DNA of 64,000 nt from Wocania arenilitoris (GCF_021728535.1 NZ_JAKKDU010000002.1:190932-254931); one strand, 5' to 3'; positions 55,054-63,998 are shown, numbered from the stretch's first letter. Translations and numbers: made by a program. The notes: generated by a model from the letters alone, not told the origin.

Positions 55054-55782
55054 ATGCGTATAATCAAACTTGATGCCATCGATTCGACAAATTCTTTTTT
55101 AAAAGAAATGATTTGTACTGAAACTGTCACCGATTATACTATTGTAGTTGCAGAATATCAAACTAATGGGCGCGGGCAGATGGGAACTAATTGGGACTCA
55201 GAAAAAGGTAAAAACCTTATGTTTAGCTTGTTTAAAGATTTAAGTATTCATGTTGTTGAGTTTCCTTTTTATATTAGTATGGCTATTTCTTTGGCTATTT
55301 TGAAAACCTTAAAGGCATTAAATATTCCGGATTTACATATTAAATGGCCAAACGACATTTTGTCAGCAGACAAAAAAATTTGTGGAATATTAATAGAGAA
55401 TGTCATAAAAAACAAACTTAATTCTACCATTATTGGAATTGGAATTAATGTAAATCAAACAGAATTTAATAATCTTCCTAAAGCATCATCTTTAAAAAAT
55501 ATTACAGGCGTGCATTATAATTTAGATGAAATTCTGCAAAATATTATTAAGTACACTAAAGCTTATTCTGAGTGTTTACAACAAGGTGAATATGAAGCTG
55601 TTAAAAATGAATATGAAGCTAATTTATTTAGAAAAAATAAACCTTCAACATTTAAAAATACTGAAGGTGAGTTGTTTTCTGGTTTTATAAAAGGAGTAAC
55701 TAAATATGGTAAACTTATGGTTACACTGGAAGACGAAGTTGTTAAAAAATTCGACCTAAAAGAAGTTACGCTGATGTATTAA
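55054..55782 (+). CDS. birA: biotin-acetyl-CoA-carboxylase ligase
   Basis: 242 residues. Attaches biotin to carrier proteins via biotinyl-AMP. The motif GRGQMGTNWDSEKGKNLMFS carries the biotin-binding GRGxxG. KWPNDI and GILIEN, then GIGINVNQT, are the other conserved stretches. No N-terminal DNA-binding domain, so it is an enzyme only, not a repressor. The SRPBCC gene converges on it. Confidence 0.95.
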   Translation: MRIIKLDAIDSTNSFLKEMICTETVTDYTIVVAEYQTNGRGQMGTNWDSEKGKNLMFSLFKDLSIHVVEFPFYISMAISLAILKTLKALNIPDLHIKWPNDILSADKKICGILIENVIKNKLNSTIIGIGINVNQTEFNNLPKASSLKNITGVHYNLDEILQNIIKYTKAYSECLQQGEYEAVKNEYEANLFRKNKPSTFKNTEGELFSGFIKGVTKYGKLMVTLEDEVVKKFDLKEVTLMY

Positions 55783-55819
55783 TTAGGTGGCTTCGAGAGC
55801 TTCGACCAACCATAAACTT

Positions 55820-56215
55820 TTAAATTGCATTAGGGATGCTAGTAGCAAGGGTTTCAATAAATTTACTTATTGGGCCTTTAATCATCATTGCCATCATAGG
55901 GTTAAAGTCGCCAGTAAATTCCAATTGAACTTCACTGGTGTCACTTCCTGTTTCAACAATATTTCCTATTAACGAAAAATCTAATTTACCACCTGCAGCA
56001 CCCAAAACAATTTTATTTGGTGCTATAGCTTCTTTCTTTTTAAGTACTATTTCTGGCATGCCTTTTAATGCAAAAAGAAATTTATCGTTTTCTAAAACTT
56101 CAAACTTACTTATGTTTTCTGGCATTAAATTTTTAAAATTTTTAACAACAGATAAAAAATCAAAGACCTCTTGAGGTGATTTACTTACACTAATTTTTGG
56201 TGATTCTAAATTCAT
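55820..56215 (-). CDS. SRPBCC-family lipid/ligand-binding protein
   Basis: 131 residues. The START-like (SRPBCC) fold is recognised by the N-terminal KISVSKSPQEVFDFLSVVKNF, the SEVQLEFTGDFNPMM stretch and the last helix SKFIETLATSIPNAI. A cavity-forming fold of this kind binds lipids or ring molecules; no ligand can be told. It ends 38 bases from the birA stop. Confidence 0.78.
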   Translation of the reverse strand: MNLESPKISVSKSPQEVFDFLSVVKNFKNLMPENISKFEVLENDKFLFALKGMPEIVLKKKEAIAPNKIVLGAAGGKLDFSLIGNIVETGSDTSEVQLEFTGDFNPMMAMMIKGPISKFIETLATSIPNAI

Positions 56216-56295
56216 AATATCGTTAAGTTGTTATTTGTTAAGGTGTTTAGTTGTGTGTCTTAACAGCTTTACAACTAAACAACAAACTTTTTATA

Positions 56296-56940
56296 TCAAT
56301 TAGCGTTCCATTCACTAGGATTAGTGTTCCATTCAGACAAAGTTTCCAGTTCTTTTTGAGATATATAATTGGTTTCTAAGGCTTGCTCAAGTAAACTTTC
56401 GTAATTGCTTAGTGTGTGCAGGTTTATGTTTTCTTTTTTAAAATTTTCAGCAGCTACATTAAAACCATAGGTAAAAATGGCAACCATACCTTTTACATTA
56501 ATATTGGCATCTTTTAAGGCTTTAACTGCATTTAAACTACTTTTCCCTGTGCTTATTAAATCTTCAACTACCACAACATTTTGACCGCTTTCAATAAACC
56601 CTTCAATTTGGTTTTTACGCCCGTGCCCTTTAGCATCTGGTCTTACATAAATAAAAGGTAGTCCCAAATATTCTGCAACCAGCATACCAATACCAATGGC
56701 TCCAGTAGCAACACCAGCAATAGCATCTGGTTTACCATATTGCTTTTCAATATGCTTACCCATTACTTCTCTAATATAATTTCGAATAGGTGGGAAAGAC
56801 AATATAATTCTGTTGTCGCAATAAATTGGCGATTTCCATCCAGATGCCCATGTAAAAGGTTTTTTAGGACTAAGTTTTATAGCATTAACTTGTAATAAAA
56901 CTTCGGCAGTTTTTCTAGCAGTATGTTTGTTAAAAATCAT
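56296..56940 (-). CDS. pyrE: orotate phosphoribosyltransferase
   Basis: 214 residues from the ATG at 56940. The open frame extends 24 codons further upstream but shows no family sequence (MIFNKHTARKTAEVLLQ is the normal start). Makes OMP from orotate and PRPP. The PRPP-binding motif is VVVVEDLISTGKSSLNAV, and ITxVGV-type Mg/PPi loops include PDAIAGVATGAIGIG. VRPDAKGHGRKNQIEG carries the flexible loop residues. Confidence 0.95.
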   Translation of the reverse strand: MIFNKHTARKTAEVLLQVNAIKLSPKKPFTWASGWKSPIYCDNRIILSFPPIRNYIREVMGKHIEKQYGKPDAIAGVATGAIGIGMLVAEYLGLPFIYVRPDAKGHGRKNQIEGFIESGQNVVVVEDLISTGKSSLNAVKALKDANINVKGMVAIFTYGFNVAAENFKKENINLHTLSNYESLLEQALETNYISQKELETLSEWNTNPSEWNAN

Positions 56941-57072
56941 AAACACAAAATTACATATAAATTTGTTTCTATTCAGTTGCAAATTGGTGAATAAAATTAT
57001 TTTTTTTAACAATGATTAAAATGTATTTAAAAGTGATATTTTTACCAAAGTATAAAAGTAATTAGAACCCAT

Positions 57073-57654
57073 ATGCAAAAGATTTTTGTAGGTGATAAAC
57101 CTATAATTTTAACGACTAAAGTTGAAAAAGAAGATGGTTTTAAAAATTATCTACTAAAAACGGTAGATATGGGTAAGGTTATTAGAACCCTTAATAGAAC
57201 AAAGCTTAAAGAAGCTAGATTTATTGGGAAAAAGAAAAAAAAACTACTTAAAACATTTCTTAAAAAGTTACCTAATGTAATTGCTGGTGGTGGAAAAGTA
57301 TATAATGATGATGGTGATATTTTATTTATTTATAGAAATAATAAATGGGATTTACCTAAAGGAAAAGCTGAGGGTCTTGAAAGTATTGAAAGAACAGCTA
57401 TTAGAGAAGTTACTGAGGAGACGGGTGTTGCTGGATTAAAAATTACTAAACCCCTAGAAACAACATACCACATTTTTAAGCGCAACGGGCGCTATAAAAT
57501 AAAAATAACCTATTGGTTTGAAATGAAGACGAGTTTTAAAGGAAAATTATACCCACAACAAAATGAAGGTATTACTAAAGTAGAATGGCTTAATAAAGCA
57601 CAAACTAAAAAAGCTTTAGAGAATAGTTACGCTAATATAAAGGCGCTGGTTTAA
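57073..57654 (+). CDS. NUDIX hydrolase
   Basis: 193 residues. The Nudix box GKAEGLESIERTAIREVTEETGV (GX5EX7REUXEEXGU) is complete at about residues 97-119. The N-terminal 60 residues are a basic, Lys-rich segment without a recognised domain. The substrate (a nucleotide sugar, ADP-ribose or a diadenosine polyphosphate) cannot be told. It is divergent from pyrE. Confidence 0.9.
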   Translation: MQKIFVGDKPIILTTKVEKEDGFKNYLLKTVDMGKVIRTLNRTKLKEARFIGKKKKKLLKTFLKKLPNVIAGGGKVYNDDGDILFIYRNNKWDLPKGKAEGLESIERTAIREVTEETGVAGLKITKPLETTYHIFKRNGRYKIKITYWFEMKTSFKGKLYPQQNEGITKVEWLNKAQTKKALENSYANIKALV

Positions 57655-57963
57655 GATTTTTTTGAAGATGCGTTTAGCGGTCATAGGCTATGAGTAGTTG
57701 TTTGTAGTCTTTATCCACAGCTTTGTATCAGAGATTCTTGTTCGTCATTTTCTAATTTCCATATACAAAAAATGTCAATATGACATTTATTTAAGTTGAA
57801 AAATGACAATTATTCTGAAAAATTAATAGCAAAACAGGTAATTTAATAAAATACTTAGTATAAAATGTGGTAAATCCATTTTGGTACTTTTTTTGTTTTA
57901 TTGAATTCGAAATCAATAGAGATTTCAAATTTGAAATAATGTTTAATTTAAAATTTTGTAATT
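57655..57963. other. long intergenic region upstream of hsp20
   Basis: About 310 bases with no gene. It contains a perfect 8-bp dyad at 57770-57788 and a third half-site at 57804, described separately. The last 50 bases (AT-only runs such as AAATTTGAAATAATG) precede the hsp20 start. Confidence 0.6.
57770..57814. promoter_or_regulatory. dyad and direct repeat upstream of hsp20
   Basis: AAATGTCA-ATA-TGACATTT (57770-57788) is a perfect inverted repeat. TGACATTTATT (57781) is repeated 23 bases on as TGACAATTATT (57804). This looks like an operator or activator site about 150 to 190 bases before the hsp20 start. No known Bacteroidota regulator was matched. Confidence 0.45.
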
Positions 57964-58440
57964 ATGAGCAATTTAGTTAGTGTTCCTAAAAACGGAAGTT
58001 TAGCGAACATCAATTCAAATCAAAACTTCCCAACTTTGTCAAATTGGTTAGATGATATATTTAATCGAGACCTTCCATCAGTATTTACTTCAAACTTCAA
58101 TACTGGAATTACTTTGCCAAAAGTTAATATTAAAGAAACTGCTGATGATTTTACGGTAGAAATGGCAGTTCCTGGTCTTAAAAAATCAGACTTCCAAATT
58201 AACATTGATAACCAAGTATTATCAATCTCGACAGAGACAAAGGAAGAAAATGAACACAAAGAAGAAAATTATACTCGTAGAGAGTTTGGTTATTCTTCTT
58301 TCAAAAGAACCTTTACTCTGCCTGAAAGTGTAAATGATGAAAAAATTAATGCGAGTTATAGCGAAGGTATTTTGAGTATTCACTTACCGAAAAGAGAAGA
58401 AGCCAAGCAAAAGCCTGCTAGAAGCATTAAGATTTCATAA
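57964..58440 (+). CDS. Hsp20/alpha-crystallin small heat-shock protein
   Basis: 158 residues. The alpha-crystallin domain runs about residues 45-145: VNIKETADDFTVEMAVPGLKKSDF, ISTETKEENEHKEENY, RREFGYSSFKRTFTLPESV, and the closing GILSIHLPKRE motif. It binds unfolded proteins without ATP. The start ATG at 57964 follows a long regulatory region. The next gene, a small lipoprotein, is 106 bases downstream on the same strand. Confidence 0.95.
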   Translation: MSNLVSVPKNGSLANINSNQNFPTLSNWLDDIFNRDLPSVFTSNFNTGITLPKVNIKETADDFTVEMAVPGLKKSDFQINIDNQVLSISTETKEENEHKEENYTRREFGYSSFKRTFTLPESVNDEKINASYSEGILSIHLPKREEAKQKPARSIKIS

Positions 58441-58472
58441 TCAATTTACTAAAATTTTTGATTGAAGTGTAA

Positions 58473-58513
58473 AGTATATAGTAGGGGACCGAGTAATGGG
58501 TCTCCTCTATACT
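58473..58513 (+). promoter_or_regulatory. RNA hairpin between hsp20 and the lipoprotein gene
   Basis: AGGGGACC (58483-58490) pairs with GGTCTCCT (58499-58506) with one G-U pair. AGTATA (58473-58478) and TATACT (58508-58513) extend the stem after a bulge. No T-run follows, so it may be an attenuator or processing site rather than a full terminator. Confidence 0.45.
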
Positions 58514-58546
58514 ACTAGAAATGTTTAATCCTTAAAATCTAAAGCG

Positions 58547-59035
58547 ATGCAAAAATATATTTTATTATTTATGATTGGCTTGTTAAGTGTTAGTTGCAAC
58601 AGTCAAAATAATAATGTAAAAGATACGGAAACAAAGGAAAGCGATGAAAAAATAGTTAAAGAACCAAAGGGTACTTGGAAAGTAGATAAAGAATTTGATG
58701 AAAATGGAAATTTAATTAGATATGATAGTATTTATTCGTGGTCTTCCGATAATAAGTACAACAATCTATCATTGTCAGAGCGTGATAGTTTGATGCAGTC
58801 TTTTAAATCAAGATTTTTTACTAACTTTTCAGGATTTGAAAATCAAGGGTTTGAAGATGTTTTTTCTAAAGATTCACTTTTTAGTAAACATTTCTTTAAT
58901 GACGATTTTTTCAGAAGTAATTTTGGTTCAGAGCTTATGGATATTGACAAAATAAGGCAACAAATGATTGCAAGACAGAAAAAATTTTTAGAGAAATATC
59001 AGTCAGAATTTATTAAACCTGAAGACGAAAACTAA
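58547..59035 (+). CDS. small uncharacterised lipoprotein
   Basis: 162 residues. The lipobox ends at C17 (IGLLSVSCNSQ). The first 55 mature residues are charged and low-complexity. The rest is Phe/Ser/Asp-rich helix-like sequence (FKSRFFTNFSGFENQGFEDVF, FNDDFFRSNFGSE). It ends in a coiled-coil-like IDKIRQQMIARQKKFLEKYQSE. I recognise no domain. The position after hsp20 suggests a stress-linked role, which is inference only. Confidence 0.7.
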   Translation: MQKYILLFMIGLLSVSCNSQNNNVKDTETKESDEKIVKEPKGTWKVDKEFDENGNLIRYDSIYSWSSDNKYNNLSLSERDSLMQSFKSRFFTNFSGFENQGFEDVFSKDSLFSKHFFNDDFFRSNFGSELMDIDKIRQQMIARQKKFLEKYQSEFIKPEDEN

Positions 59036-59185
59036 ATAGTTGTCATCTTTTTTCTTATGAGTTTTCGGTTGTTCTTGTATTAGACACAATGGCCCGCGGA
59101 TATACGTTGTTTTAATAACTTACATCAAATGTTAAACGGAATTTCCTATTTTATTTAACAAAGCCAAGTTGTAAATATTTAATGA
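59036..59185. other. intergenic stretch, nothing recognised
   Basis: About 150 bases between the small lipoprotein gene and the end of the M14 pseudogene. It holds a local GC-rich spot (GGCCCGCGG near 59091) and no reading frame of note. Confidence 0.4.
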
Positions 59186-59998
59186 TTAACCCCTGTAAAA
59201 AACAGGATATTGAAAATGTGCTTTTTCGTAATTTTTACTTTGTATGTGTAGTCAATTTAACTGTGCATACCAACTGTTTGCAAAAGCATCATCATTTTGC
59301 TTTTTAGTTTTAAACACTTCTTTTAATTTGGCGTTATCGTTTAATAATTCAAGTGTTTTATCTTCCCAAACATAAGGCGAAAAACATTCTTTCTTGTTGT
59401 AAAATAGTAACGAAAAAATTCCAATTAAAAAACGAATCTGTTGCTTGCGGCCCTAAAGTTTTAATCTAAAAGAATTCTGCGAGGCTTGCCTCCTGGGTAA
59501 AAGAGGAAAGTTTTAAAACCTAAGGTTTTCATCAAACTAAAATTAAATTTTTCTCTGTTGAATACTTCGTGGGCTTGCCCCGAGGATTATTTATTTATAT
59601 ATCGAAACGATGCTTGATTAGTTTTTGTAACATAATCCCACTTTCTTTAATATTAAATGTTCTGTTTTCGATATAATAGAAACATTATAATGCAAATAAT
59701 GCACCTCATAAGCTTGTTGCCTCGTTTGTTTTTTCTGATTTTCGAAAAATTAAATTGAGACTCAGCGTTTAAAATAACTATATGCAAAGGTTTTCCAGAA
59801 TCGGTTTTACCAATTTCTTGAATTGAAATTTTAGAATATACTTGGGCTAAGTTATTATAAAATTGAGTTGTTTGTTGGTAAGCTGTAGTTTCTTGTCCTT
59901 CAGAAATCTCAAAATGGGTTTCAAAATCATAATAAGGTTTTTCGTTTGATGAATTACAAGACATCATATAAAACCAAAAACATCAAAAGCATTCTCAT
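59186..59998 (-). pseudogene. M14-type zinc carboxypeptidase pseudogene (truncated, frameshifted, repeat-inserted)
   Basis: The N-terminus is at 59998. The signal sequence (MRMLLMFLVLY) is broken by a frameshift before the lipobox MMSCNSS, then YYDFETHFEISEGQE, SIQEIGKTDSGKPLHIVILN and KIRKNKR. At about 59735 the frame jumps into the distal part (QAYEVHYLHYNVS, ISKTEHLILKK); about 400 residues containing the zinc site are missing. After an inserted palindromic repeat (59460-59596) it resumes with TLGPQATDSFFNWNFF, shifts frame, gives YVWEDKTLELLN and SWYAQLN, meets a TGA, and ends NYEKAHFQYPVFYRG with a stop at 59186. The identification comes from the conserved C-terminus of flavobacterial M14 peptidases as I remember it. 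Confidence 0.8.
59460..59596. repeat. palindromic repeat element inserted in the M14 pseudogene
   Basis: About 137 bases with two GC-rich hairpins of the form GAGGC-TT-GCCTC (59481-59492) and GGGC-TT-GCCC (59571-59580), about 80 bases apart in AT-rich DNA. The host gene reads through on both sides (FRYI before, TLGPQA after), so the element is an insertion. It resembles dispersed intergenic repeats of flavobacteria with GGCAAGCC cores. No other copy is in this window. Confidence 0.65.
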
Positions 59999-60205
59999 TA
60001 TTTTGAATTTTTCACCATTATATTTTTAATAAAAACAACTTTTTTTTGAATATAATATAAATCTACAATTTTATTATAATTAAAATTTTTCAACATATTT
60101 AAAACTTAAAAAATATATGTTAGCTTACACTAATTGTATTTTGCTAAAAGGTTAACACTAACATGTTGTTTTTTAGTTTTATAGGTCTCTCGTTAAAATA
60201 AGTTT

Positions 60206-60580
60206 ATGAAGATTTGTAATCTGTCTTTTGGTGAAATTATCATTTTAAATAATAATCTAGCCGAAGTAATTGTTGATGAAGGTGTTGTTCTTAACGAGGT
60301 TATGGTTGAAGAATATCATGACTTTTTGCTCAATACTTTAGAGGCTCCTTTTTTTCTTATTATAAACAAAAAGCATTCTTATAGTTATACATTTCCTGCT
60401 CAAAAAAAGATAGCTAACTTAAAGGAGATTAAAGCTATGGCTGTGGTTGCAGTTACAAGTGGAGGTGTTATGTCTACTGAAACACTGGTAAATGTTAACA
60501 GGAATAATAAATGGAATATTAAAATATTTCAAGAACGAGAACAGGCTTTGACTTGGTTAGAAAAAGAAATGATTTCTTAA
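60206..60580 (+). CDS. small STAS/SpoIIAA-like protein
   Basis: 124 residues. The alternating strand/helix pattern (NLAEVIVDEGVVLNEVMVEEYHDFLLN, FFLIINKKHSYSYTF, KAMAVVAVTSGGVMSTETLVN, IKIFQEREQALTWLEKE) matches the SpoIIAA/STAS-like fold of small Bacteroidota proteins of unknown role. It precedes the SulP gene, which itself ends in a STAS domain, but a 115-base gap with a promoter separates them. Function unknown. Confidence 0.7.
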   Translation: MKICNLSFGEIIILNNNLAEVIVDEGVVLNEVMVEEYHDFLLNTLEAPFFLIINKKHSYSYTFPAQKKIANLKEIKAMAVVAVTSGGVMSTETLVNVNRNNKWNIKIFQEREQALTWLEKEMIS

Positions 60581-60642
60581 GTTATATCTTATTATATCTC
60601 AAACGTTTTAGTAATCACTTTAATAAATATATCTGTTAAGCA

Positions 60643-60673
60643 TTTGCGCATCTTTATATTAACAGTAAATTTG
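60643..60673 (+). promoter_or_regulatory. Bacteroidota-type promoter of the SulP gene
   Basis: A -33 TTTG at 60643-60646, a 19-base spacer and a -7 TAAATTTG at 60666-60673 match the Bacteroidota consensus TTTG / TAnnTTTG. The predicted start of transcription falls a few bases on, which leaves the TTG at 60678 too close and favours the ATG at 60696 as the SulP start. Confidence 0.7.
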
Positions 60674-60695
60674 CCGCTTGTTAAAACAAACCATT

Positions 60696-62309
60696 ATGAC
60701 TGAGTTTATTAGAAAACGAACGGCAAATGCTAAAAATGATATCTTAAGCGGAATAACTGTAGCTTTAGCATTAGTACCAGAAGCTGTAGCGTTTGCATTT
60801 GTTGCAGGAGTAGATCCTTTAGTTGGTTTATATGCTGCTTTTATGATTGGTTTGATAACCTCAATTTTTGGAGGAAGACCAGGAATGATTAGTGGAGCGA
60901 CAGGTGCTTTAGCAGTGGTTATGGTAAGTTTAGTTGCCGAAGGAAATGCTATGGGAGCAGATGGCGAAAACCTAGGTCTATATTATTTGTTTGTTACAGT
61001 TGTTTTAATGGGCGTGATACAAATGTTAGCAGGTGTTTTTAAGTTAGGGAAGTTTGTTAGACTCATTCCGCATCCTGTAATGATGGGATTTGTTAATGGG
61101 TTGGCGATTGTAATTTTCTTGTCCCAATTAGGAATGTTTAAAGATGCAAATGGTGATTGGTTTACAGGAAATAGTCTTTGGGTTATGGTTGGTCTAGTGA
61201 CCTTGACCATGGGCATCATGTTTGGTTTACCTAAACTCACAAAAAAATTACCAGAAGCATTAATTGCTATTTTAGTGGTTTCTGCTATTGTTATTTTTGG
61301 AAATTTAGATGTTGCAACTGTTGGAAGCTTTATTCGAGATGGAGGAGGAGAAGGCTTAAAAGGTAGCTTGCCGCAATTTCAAACCGATATATTTAGTAAA
61401 GTGCCATTTAATTTAGAAACTATAAAATTTATTTTCCCTTATGCATTAATTCTTGCAGCTATTGGTTTAATAGAATCGTTAATGACCTTAAATCTTGTTG
61501 ATGAGTTAACTGAAACCAGAGGTAATACAAACAAAGAATGTTTAGCTCAAGGTGGCGCTAATATTGTTACAGGTTTTTTTGGAGGTATGGGAGGGTGTGC
61601 CATGATAGGACAATCGTTAATTAATATAAAAGGAGGAGGGCGTGGCAGGCTATCTGGCATAGTAGCAGCTTTAATGCTATTGGTGTTTATTTTGTTTGCA
61701 TCTGGACTTATTGAACAAGTACCAATTGCCGCTTTAGTAGGCGTTATGTTTATGGTAGTTATAGGAACTTTTGCTTGGAGTAGTTTCAGAATATTAAATA
61801 AAATCCCGTTAAGCGATGTTATTGTTTTAGTAGCAGTATCAGCTTTAACTGTTATTTTCGATTTGGCAATTGCTGTAATAGCTGGTGTAATTATAAGTGC
61901 TTTAGTGTTTTCTTGGGAAAACGCAAAACGAATTCGTGCTCGTAAACGTATGAAAGAGGATGGAACAAAGGTTTATGAAATTTGGGGACCATTATTTTTT
62001 GGTTCTATTATAGCATTTAACGAAAAGTTTGATGTGAAAAACGACCCTCAAAATGTAGAAGTCGATTTTGTTGAATCTCGTGTAAGCGACCATTCTGCTA
62101 TTGAAGCTATCTTTAATTTGGTTAATAAATACGAAGCCGAAGGAAAATCAATCAAACTAAAGCATTTAAGCGAAGATTGTAAAATCCTGCTTTACAAATC
62201 AAGCCCTAAGTTTAGAGAGGTTATTGTTGAGGCCATTGATGATCCGCGTTATCATTTAGCAGAAAACCCTGAGGCATTTACCAAAGGGCTTTCAGAGTAT
62301 AAGTTTTAA
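60696..62309 (+). CDS. SulP family anion transporter with STAS domain
   Basis: 537 residues from the ATG at 60696. The promoter position and the family start MTEFIRKRT make this better than the TTG at 60678. About 12-14 transmembrane helices carry the SulP signature LSGITVALALVPEAVAFAFVAGVDPLVGLYAAF and SGATGALAVVM. A cytoplasmic STAS domain (about 415-510; VYEIWGPLFFGSIIAFNEKF, SRVSDHSAIEAIFNLVNKYE) follows. Transports sulfate, bicarbonate or another anion; the substrate is not decided by sequence. It is monocistronic. Confidence 0.93.
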   Translation: MTEFIRKRTANAKNDILSGITVALALVPEAVAFAFVAGVDPLVGLYAAFMIGLITSIFGGRPGMISGATGALAVVMVSLVAEGNAMGADGENLGLYYLFVTVVLMGVIQMLAGVFKLGKFVRLIPHPVMMGFVNGLAIVIFLSQLGMFKDANGDWFTGNSLWVMVGLVTLTMGIMFGLPKLTKKLPEALIAILVVSAIVIFGNLDVATVGSFIRDGGGEGLKGSLPQFQTDIFSKVPFNLETIKFIFPYALILAAIGLIESLMTLNLVDELTETRGNTNKECLAQGGANIVTGFFGGMGGCAMIGQSLINIKGGGRGRLSGIVAALMLLVFILFASGLIEQVPIAALVGVMFMVVIGTFAWSSFRILNKIPLSDVIVLVAVSALTVIFDLAIAVIAGVIISALVFSWENAKRIRARKRMKEDGTKVYEIWGPLFFGSIIAFNEKFDVKNDPQNVEVDFVESRVSDHSAIEAIFNLVNKYEAEGKSIKLKHLSEDCKILLYKSSPKFREVIVEAIDDPRYHLAENPEAFTKGLSEYKF

Positions 62310-62432
62310 TGTTGCTAGGTGTGAAATGTAAATCAAATCTTCTTTACTAAAGCCTAAACCCTAGAGCCAAACTTACCGCATGGGTCTTTTTTAGTTGTTC
62401 TTTTTGTGCGGTCAAACAATCTTGATTTGAGT

Positions 62433-62885
62433 TTATAGCCGAACGCTATTGGGGACCAGCTTGGTGTAATCTCCGTTATTTCTAATCACATCGCGTACAA
62501 TAGAAGAGGCAATATATGAGGTTTGGGCAGAGGTTAACAGGAACACAGTTTCAATGGGTGCTAAATCTCTATTGGTATGTGCAATGGCTTTTTCAAATTC
62601 AAAATCTGCTGGATTTCTAAGTCCACGTAAAATAAATTCAACTTCAATTTCTTGGCAAAAATCTACGGTTAAGCCTTTGTATGATACTACTTTTACTTTA
62701 GGTTCGTCTACAAAAGCATCTTCAATAAATTTTATACGTTCATCAAGTGAGAACATATATTTTTTATCGGCATTTATGCCAATAGCCACTATTATTTCAT
62801 CAAAAAGTGTAACACCCCGTTTAATAATATCGTAGTGTCCTAAAGTTAGTGGGTCAAAAGACCCTGGAAATATAGCTCGTTTCAT
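62433..62885 (-). CDS. coaD: phosphopantetheine adenylyltransferase
   Basis: 150 residues. Makes dephospho-CoA from 4'-phosphopantetheine and ATP. The nucleotidyltransferase motif is FPGSFDPLTLGHYD (TxGH), with RGLRNPADFEFE and the SSIVRDVI end (ISSxxVR-type). Normal length. It is downstream of ddl on the same strand, 19 bases apart. Confidence 0.96.
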   Translation of the reverse strand: MKRAIFPGSFDPLTLGHYDIIKRGVTLFDEIIVAIGINADKKYMFSLDERIKFIEDAFVDEPKVKVVSYKGLTVDFCQEIEVEFILRGLRNPADFEFEKAIAHTNRDLAPIETVFLLTSAQTSYIASSIVRDVIRNNGDYTKLVPNSVRL

Positions 62886-62904
62886 AAATATAAAATTACA
62901 ACTT

Positions 62905-63879
62905 TTATTTCAAAGCTTCTTCAATAGCATTATCAAATAAATCGGGGAGTGATATTCCAGCTGCCGCAGCTTGTTGAGGCAAAATACTTTCTCTTGTTAA
63001 TCCAGGAATGGTATTTATTTCTAATAAATGAGGTTCACCATCTTTAAAAATATATTCGCTTCTGCTAAAGCCTTTCATTTTTAAAATTTTATATACTTTT
63101 TTGGCTATGGTATTTACTTTTTCTTCTAGCTCTTTACTTAAACGAGCTGGTGTAATTTCTTGAGATTTACCTAAGTATTTTGCTTCGTAATCAAAAAAAT
63201 CATTTTCGCTTACAATTTCAGTAATTGGTAATACTTTAGTTTTTCCTTTATATGTAATAACACCAACAGAAACTTCTACACCATCTAAAAACGATTCAAT
63301 AATTATTTCGTTATCTTCTTTAAAAGCCACATTAATAGCGTTTTGTAAATCGTCCTTTTTATGCACTTTAGTTACACCAAAACTACTACCAGCTTTATTA
63401 GCTTTTACAAAACATGGTAAGCCTACTTTGGTTACTATTTCGTTTTCATTTATAGTGTCTCCTAAGTTTATATAATACGATTCGGCTGTTTTTATGCCGT
63501 AAGGTTTTAAAGTACTTAAACAATCTCGTTTATTAAATGTTAAAGCTGCTTGATACATGCCGCAACTGGTGTAAGGTATATTTATTAAATCAAAGTAGCC
63601 TTGCATAAAACCATCTTCACCAGGAGACCCATGTATAGCATTAAACACACAATGGAATGTGATTTTTTTATTTTTAACAGTAACGGAAAAATCATTTTTA
63701 TCAATGGGAAATTCAACATCATTTTCATCAACATAAACCCATTTATTTTTAAATATATGAATACAATATGCATTGTATTTGGACTTGTTTAAAGTCTCAA
63801 AAACTACATTTCCGCTTTTTAATGAGATTTTGTATTCACTTGAATACCCCCCCATAATAATGGCAATATTTTTCTTCAT
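62905..63879 (-). CDS. ddl: D-alanine-D-alanine ligase
   Basis: 324 residues, ATP-grasp enzyme making the D-Ala-D-Ala dipeptide for peptidoglycan. The N-terminal IAIIMGGYSSEYKISLKSG matches the family start (GGxSxExxVSxxS), then HGSPGEDGFMQGYFD, PCFVKANKAGSSFGVTKV and GFSRSEYIFKDGEPHLLEINTIPGLT with its Mg ligands. It lies upstream of coaD, probably in one operon. Confidence 0.96.
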   Translation of the reverse strand: MKKNIAIIMGGYSSEYKISLKSGNVVFETLNKSKYNAYCIHIFKNKWVYVDENDVEFPIDKNDFSVTVKNKKITFHCVFNAIHGSPGEDGFMQGYFDLINIPYTSCGMYQAALTFNKRDCLSTLKPYGIKTAESYYINLGDTINENEIVTKVGLPCFVKANKAGSSFGVTKVHKKDDLQNAINVAFKEDNEIIIESFLDGVEVSVGVITYKGKTKVLPITEIVSENDFFDYEAKYLGKSQEITPARLSKELEEKVNTIAKKVYKILKMKGFSRSEYIFKDGEPHLLEINTIPGLTRESILPQQAAAAGISLPDLFDNAIEEALK

Positions 63880-63990
63880 TGATATTTAAATAATTTGTCT
63901 GTCAGTCTAAAACTTACAATAAAACGTATCTATATTAAGTTAAGCTAAAATATCATATATATTGCAAAAGAAAAAACAGTTCTGTTTTTA

Positions 63991-63998
63991 TATATTTG
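63991..63998 (+). promoter_or_regulatory. candidate -7 element for a gene to the right of the window
   Basis: TATATTTG fits TAnnTTTG exactly. The window ends before a start codon, and the -33 spacing is not convincing, so it is listed only as a candidate for a divergent plus-strand gene. Confidence 0.3.

Noticed and set aside
55783-55819. GC-rich inverted sequence between birA and the SRPBCC gene
   Set aside because: The TTCGA repeats give only a weak, mismatched hairpin without a T-run; not called as a terminator.
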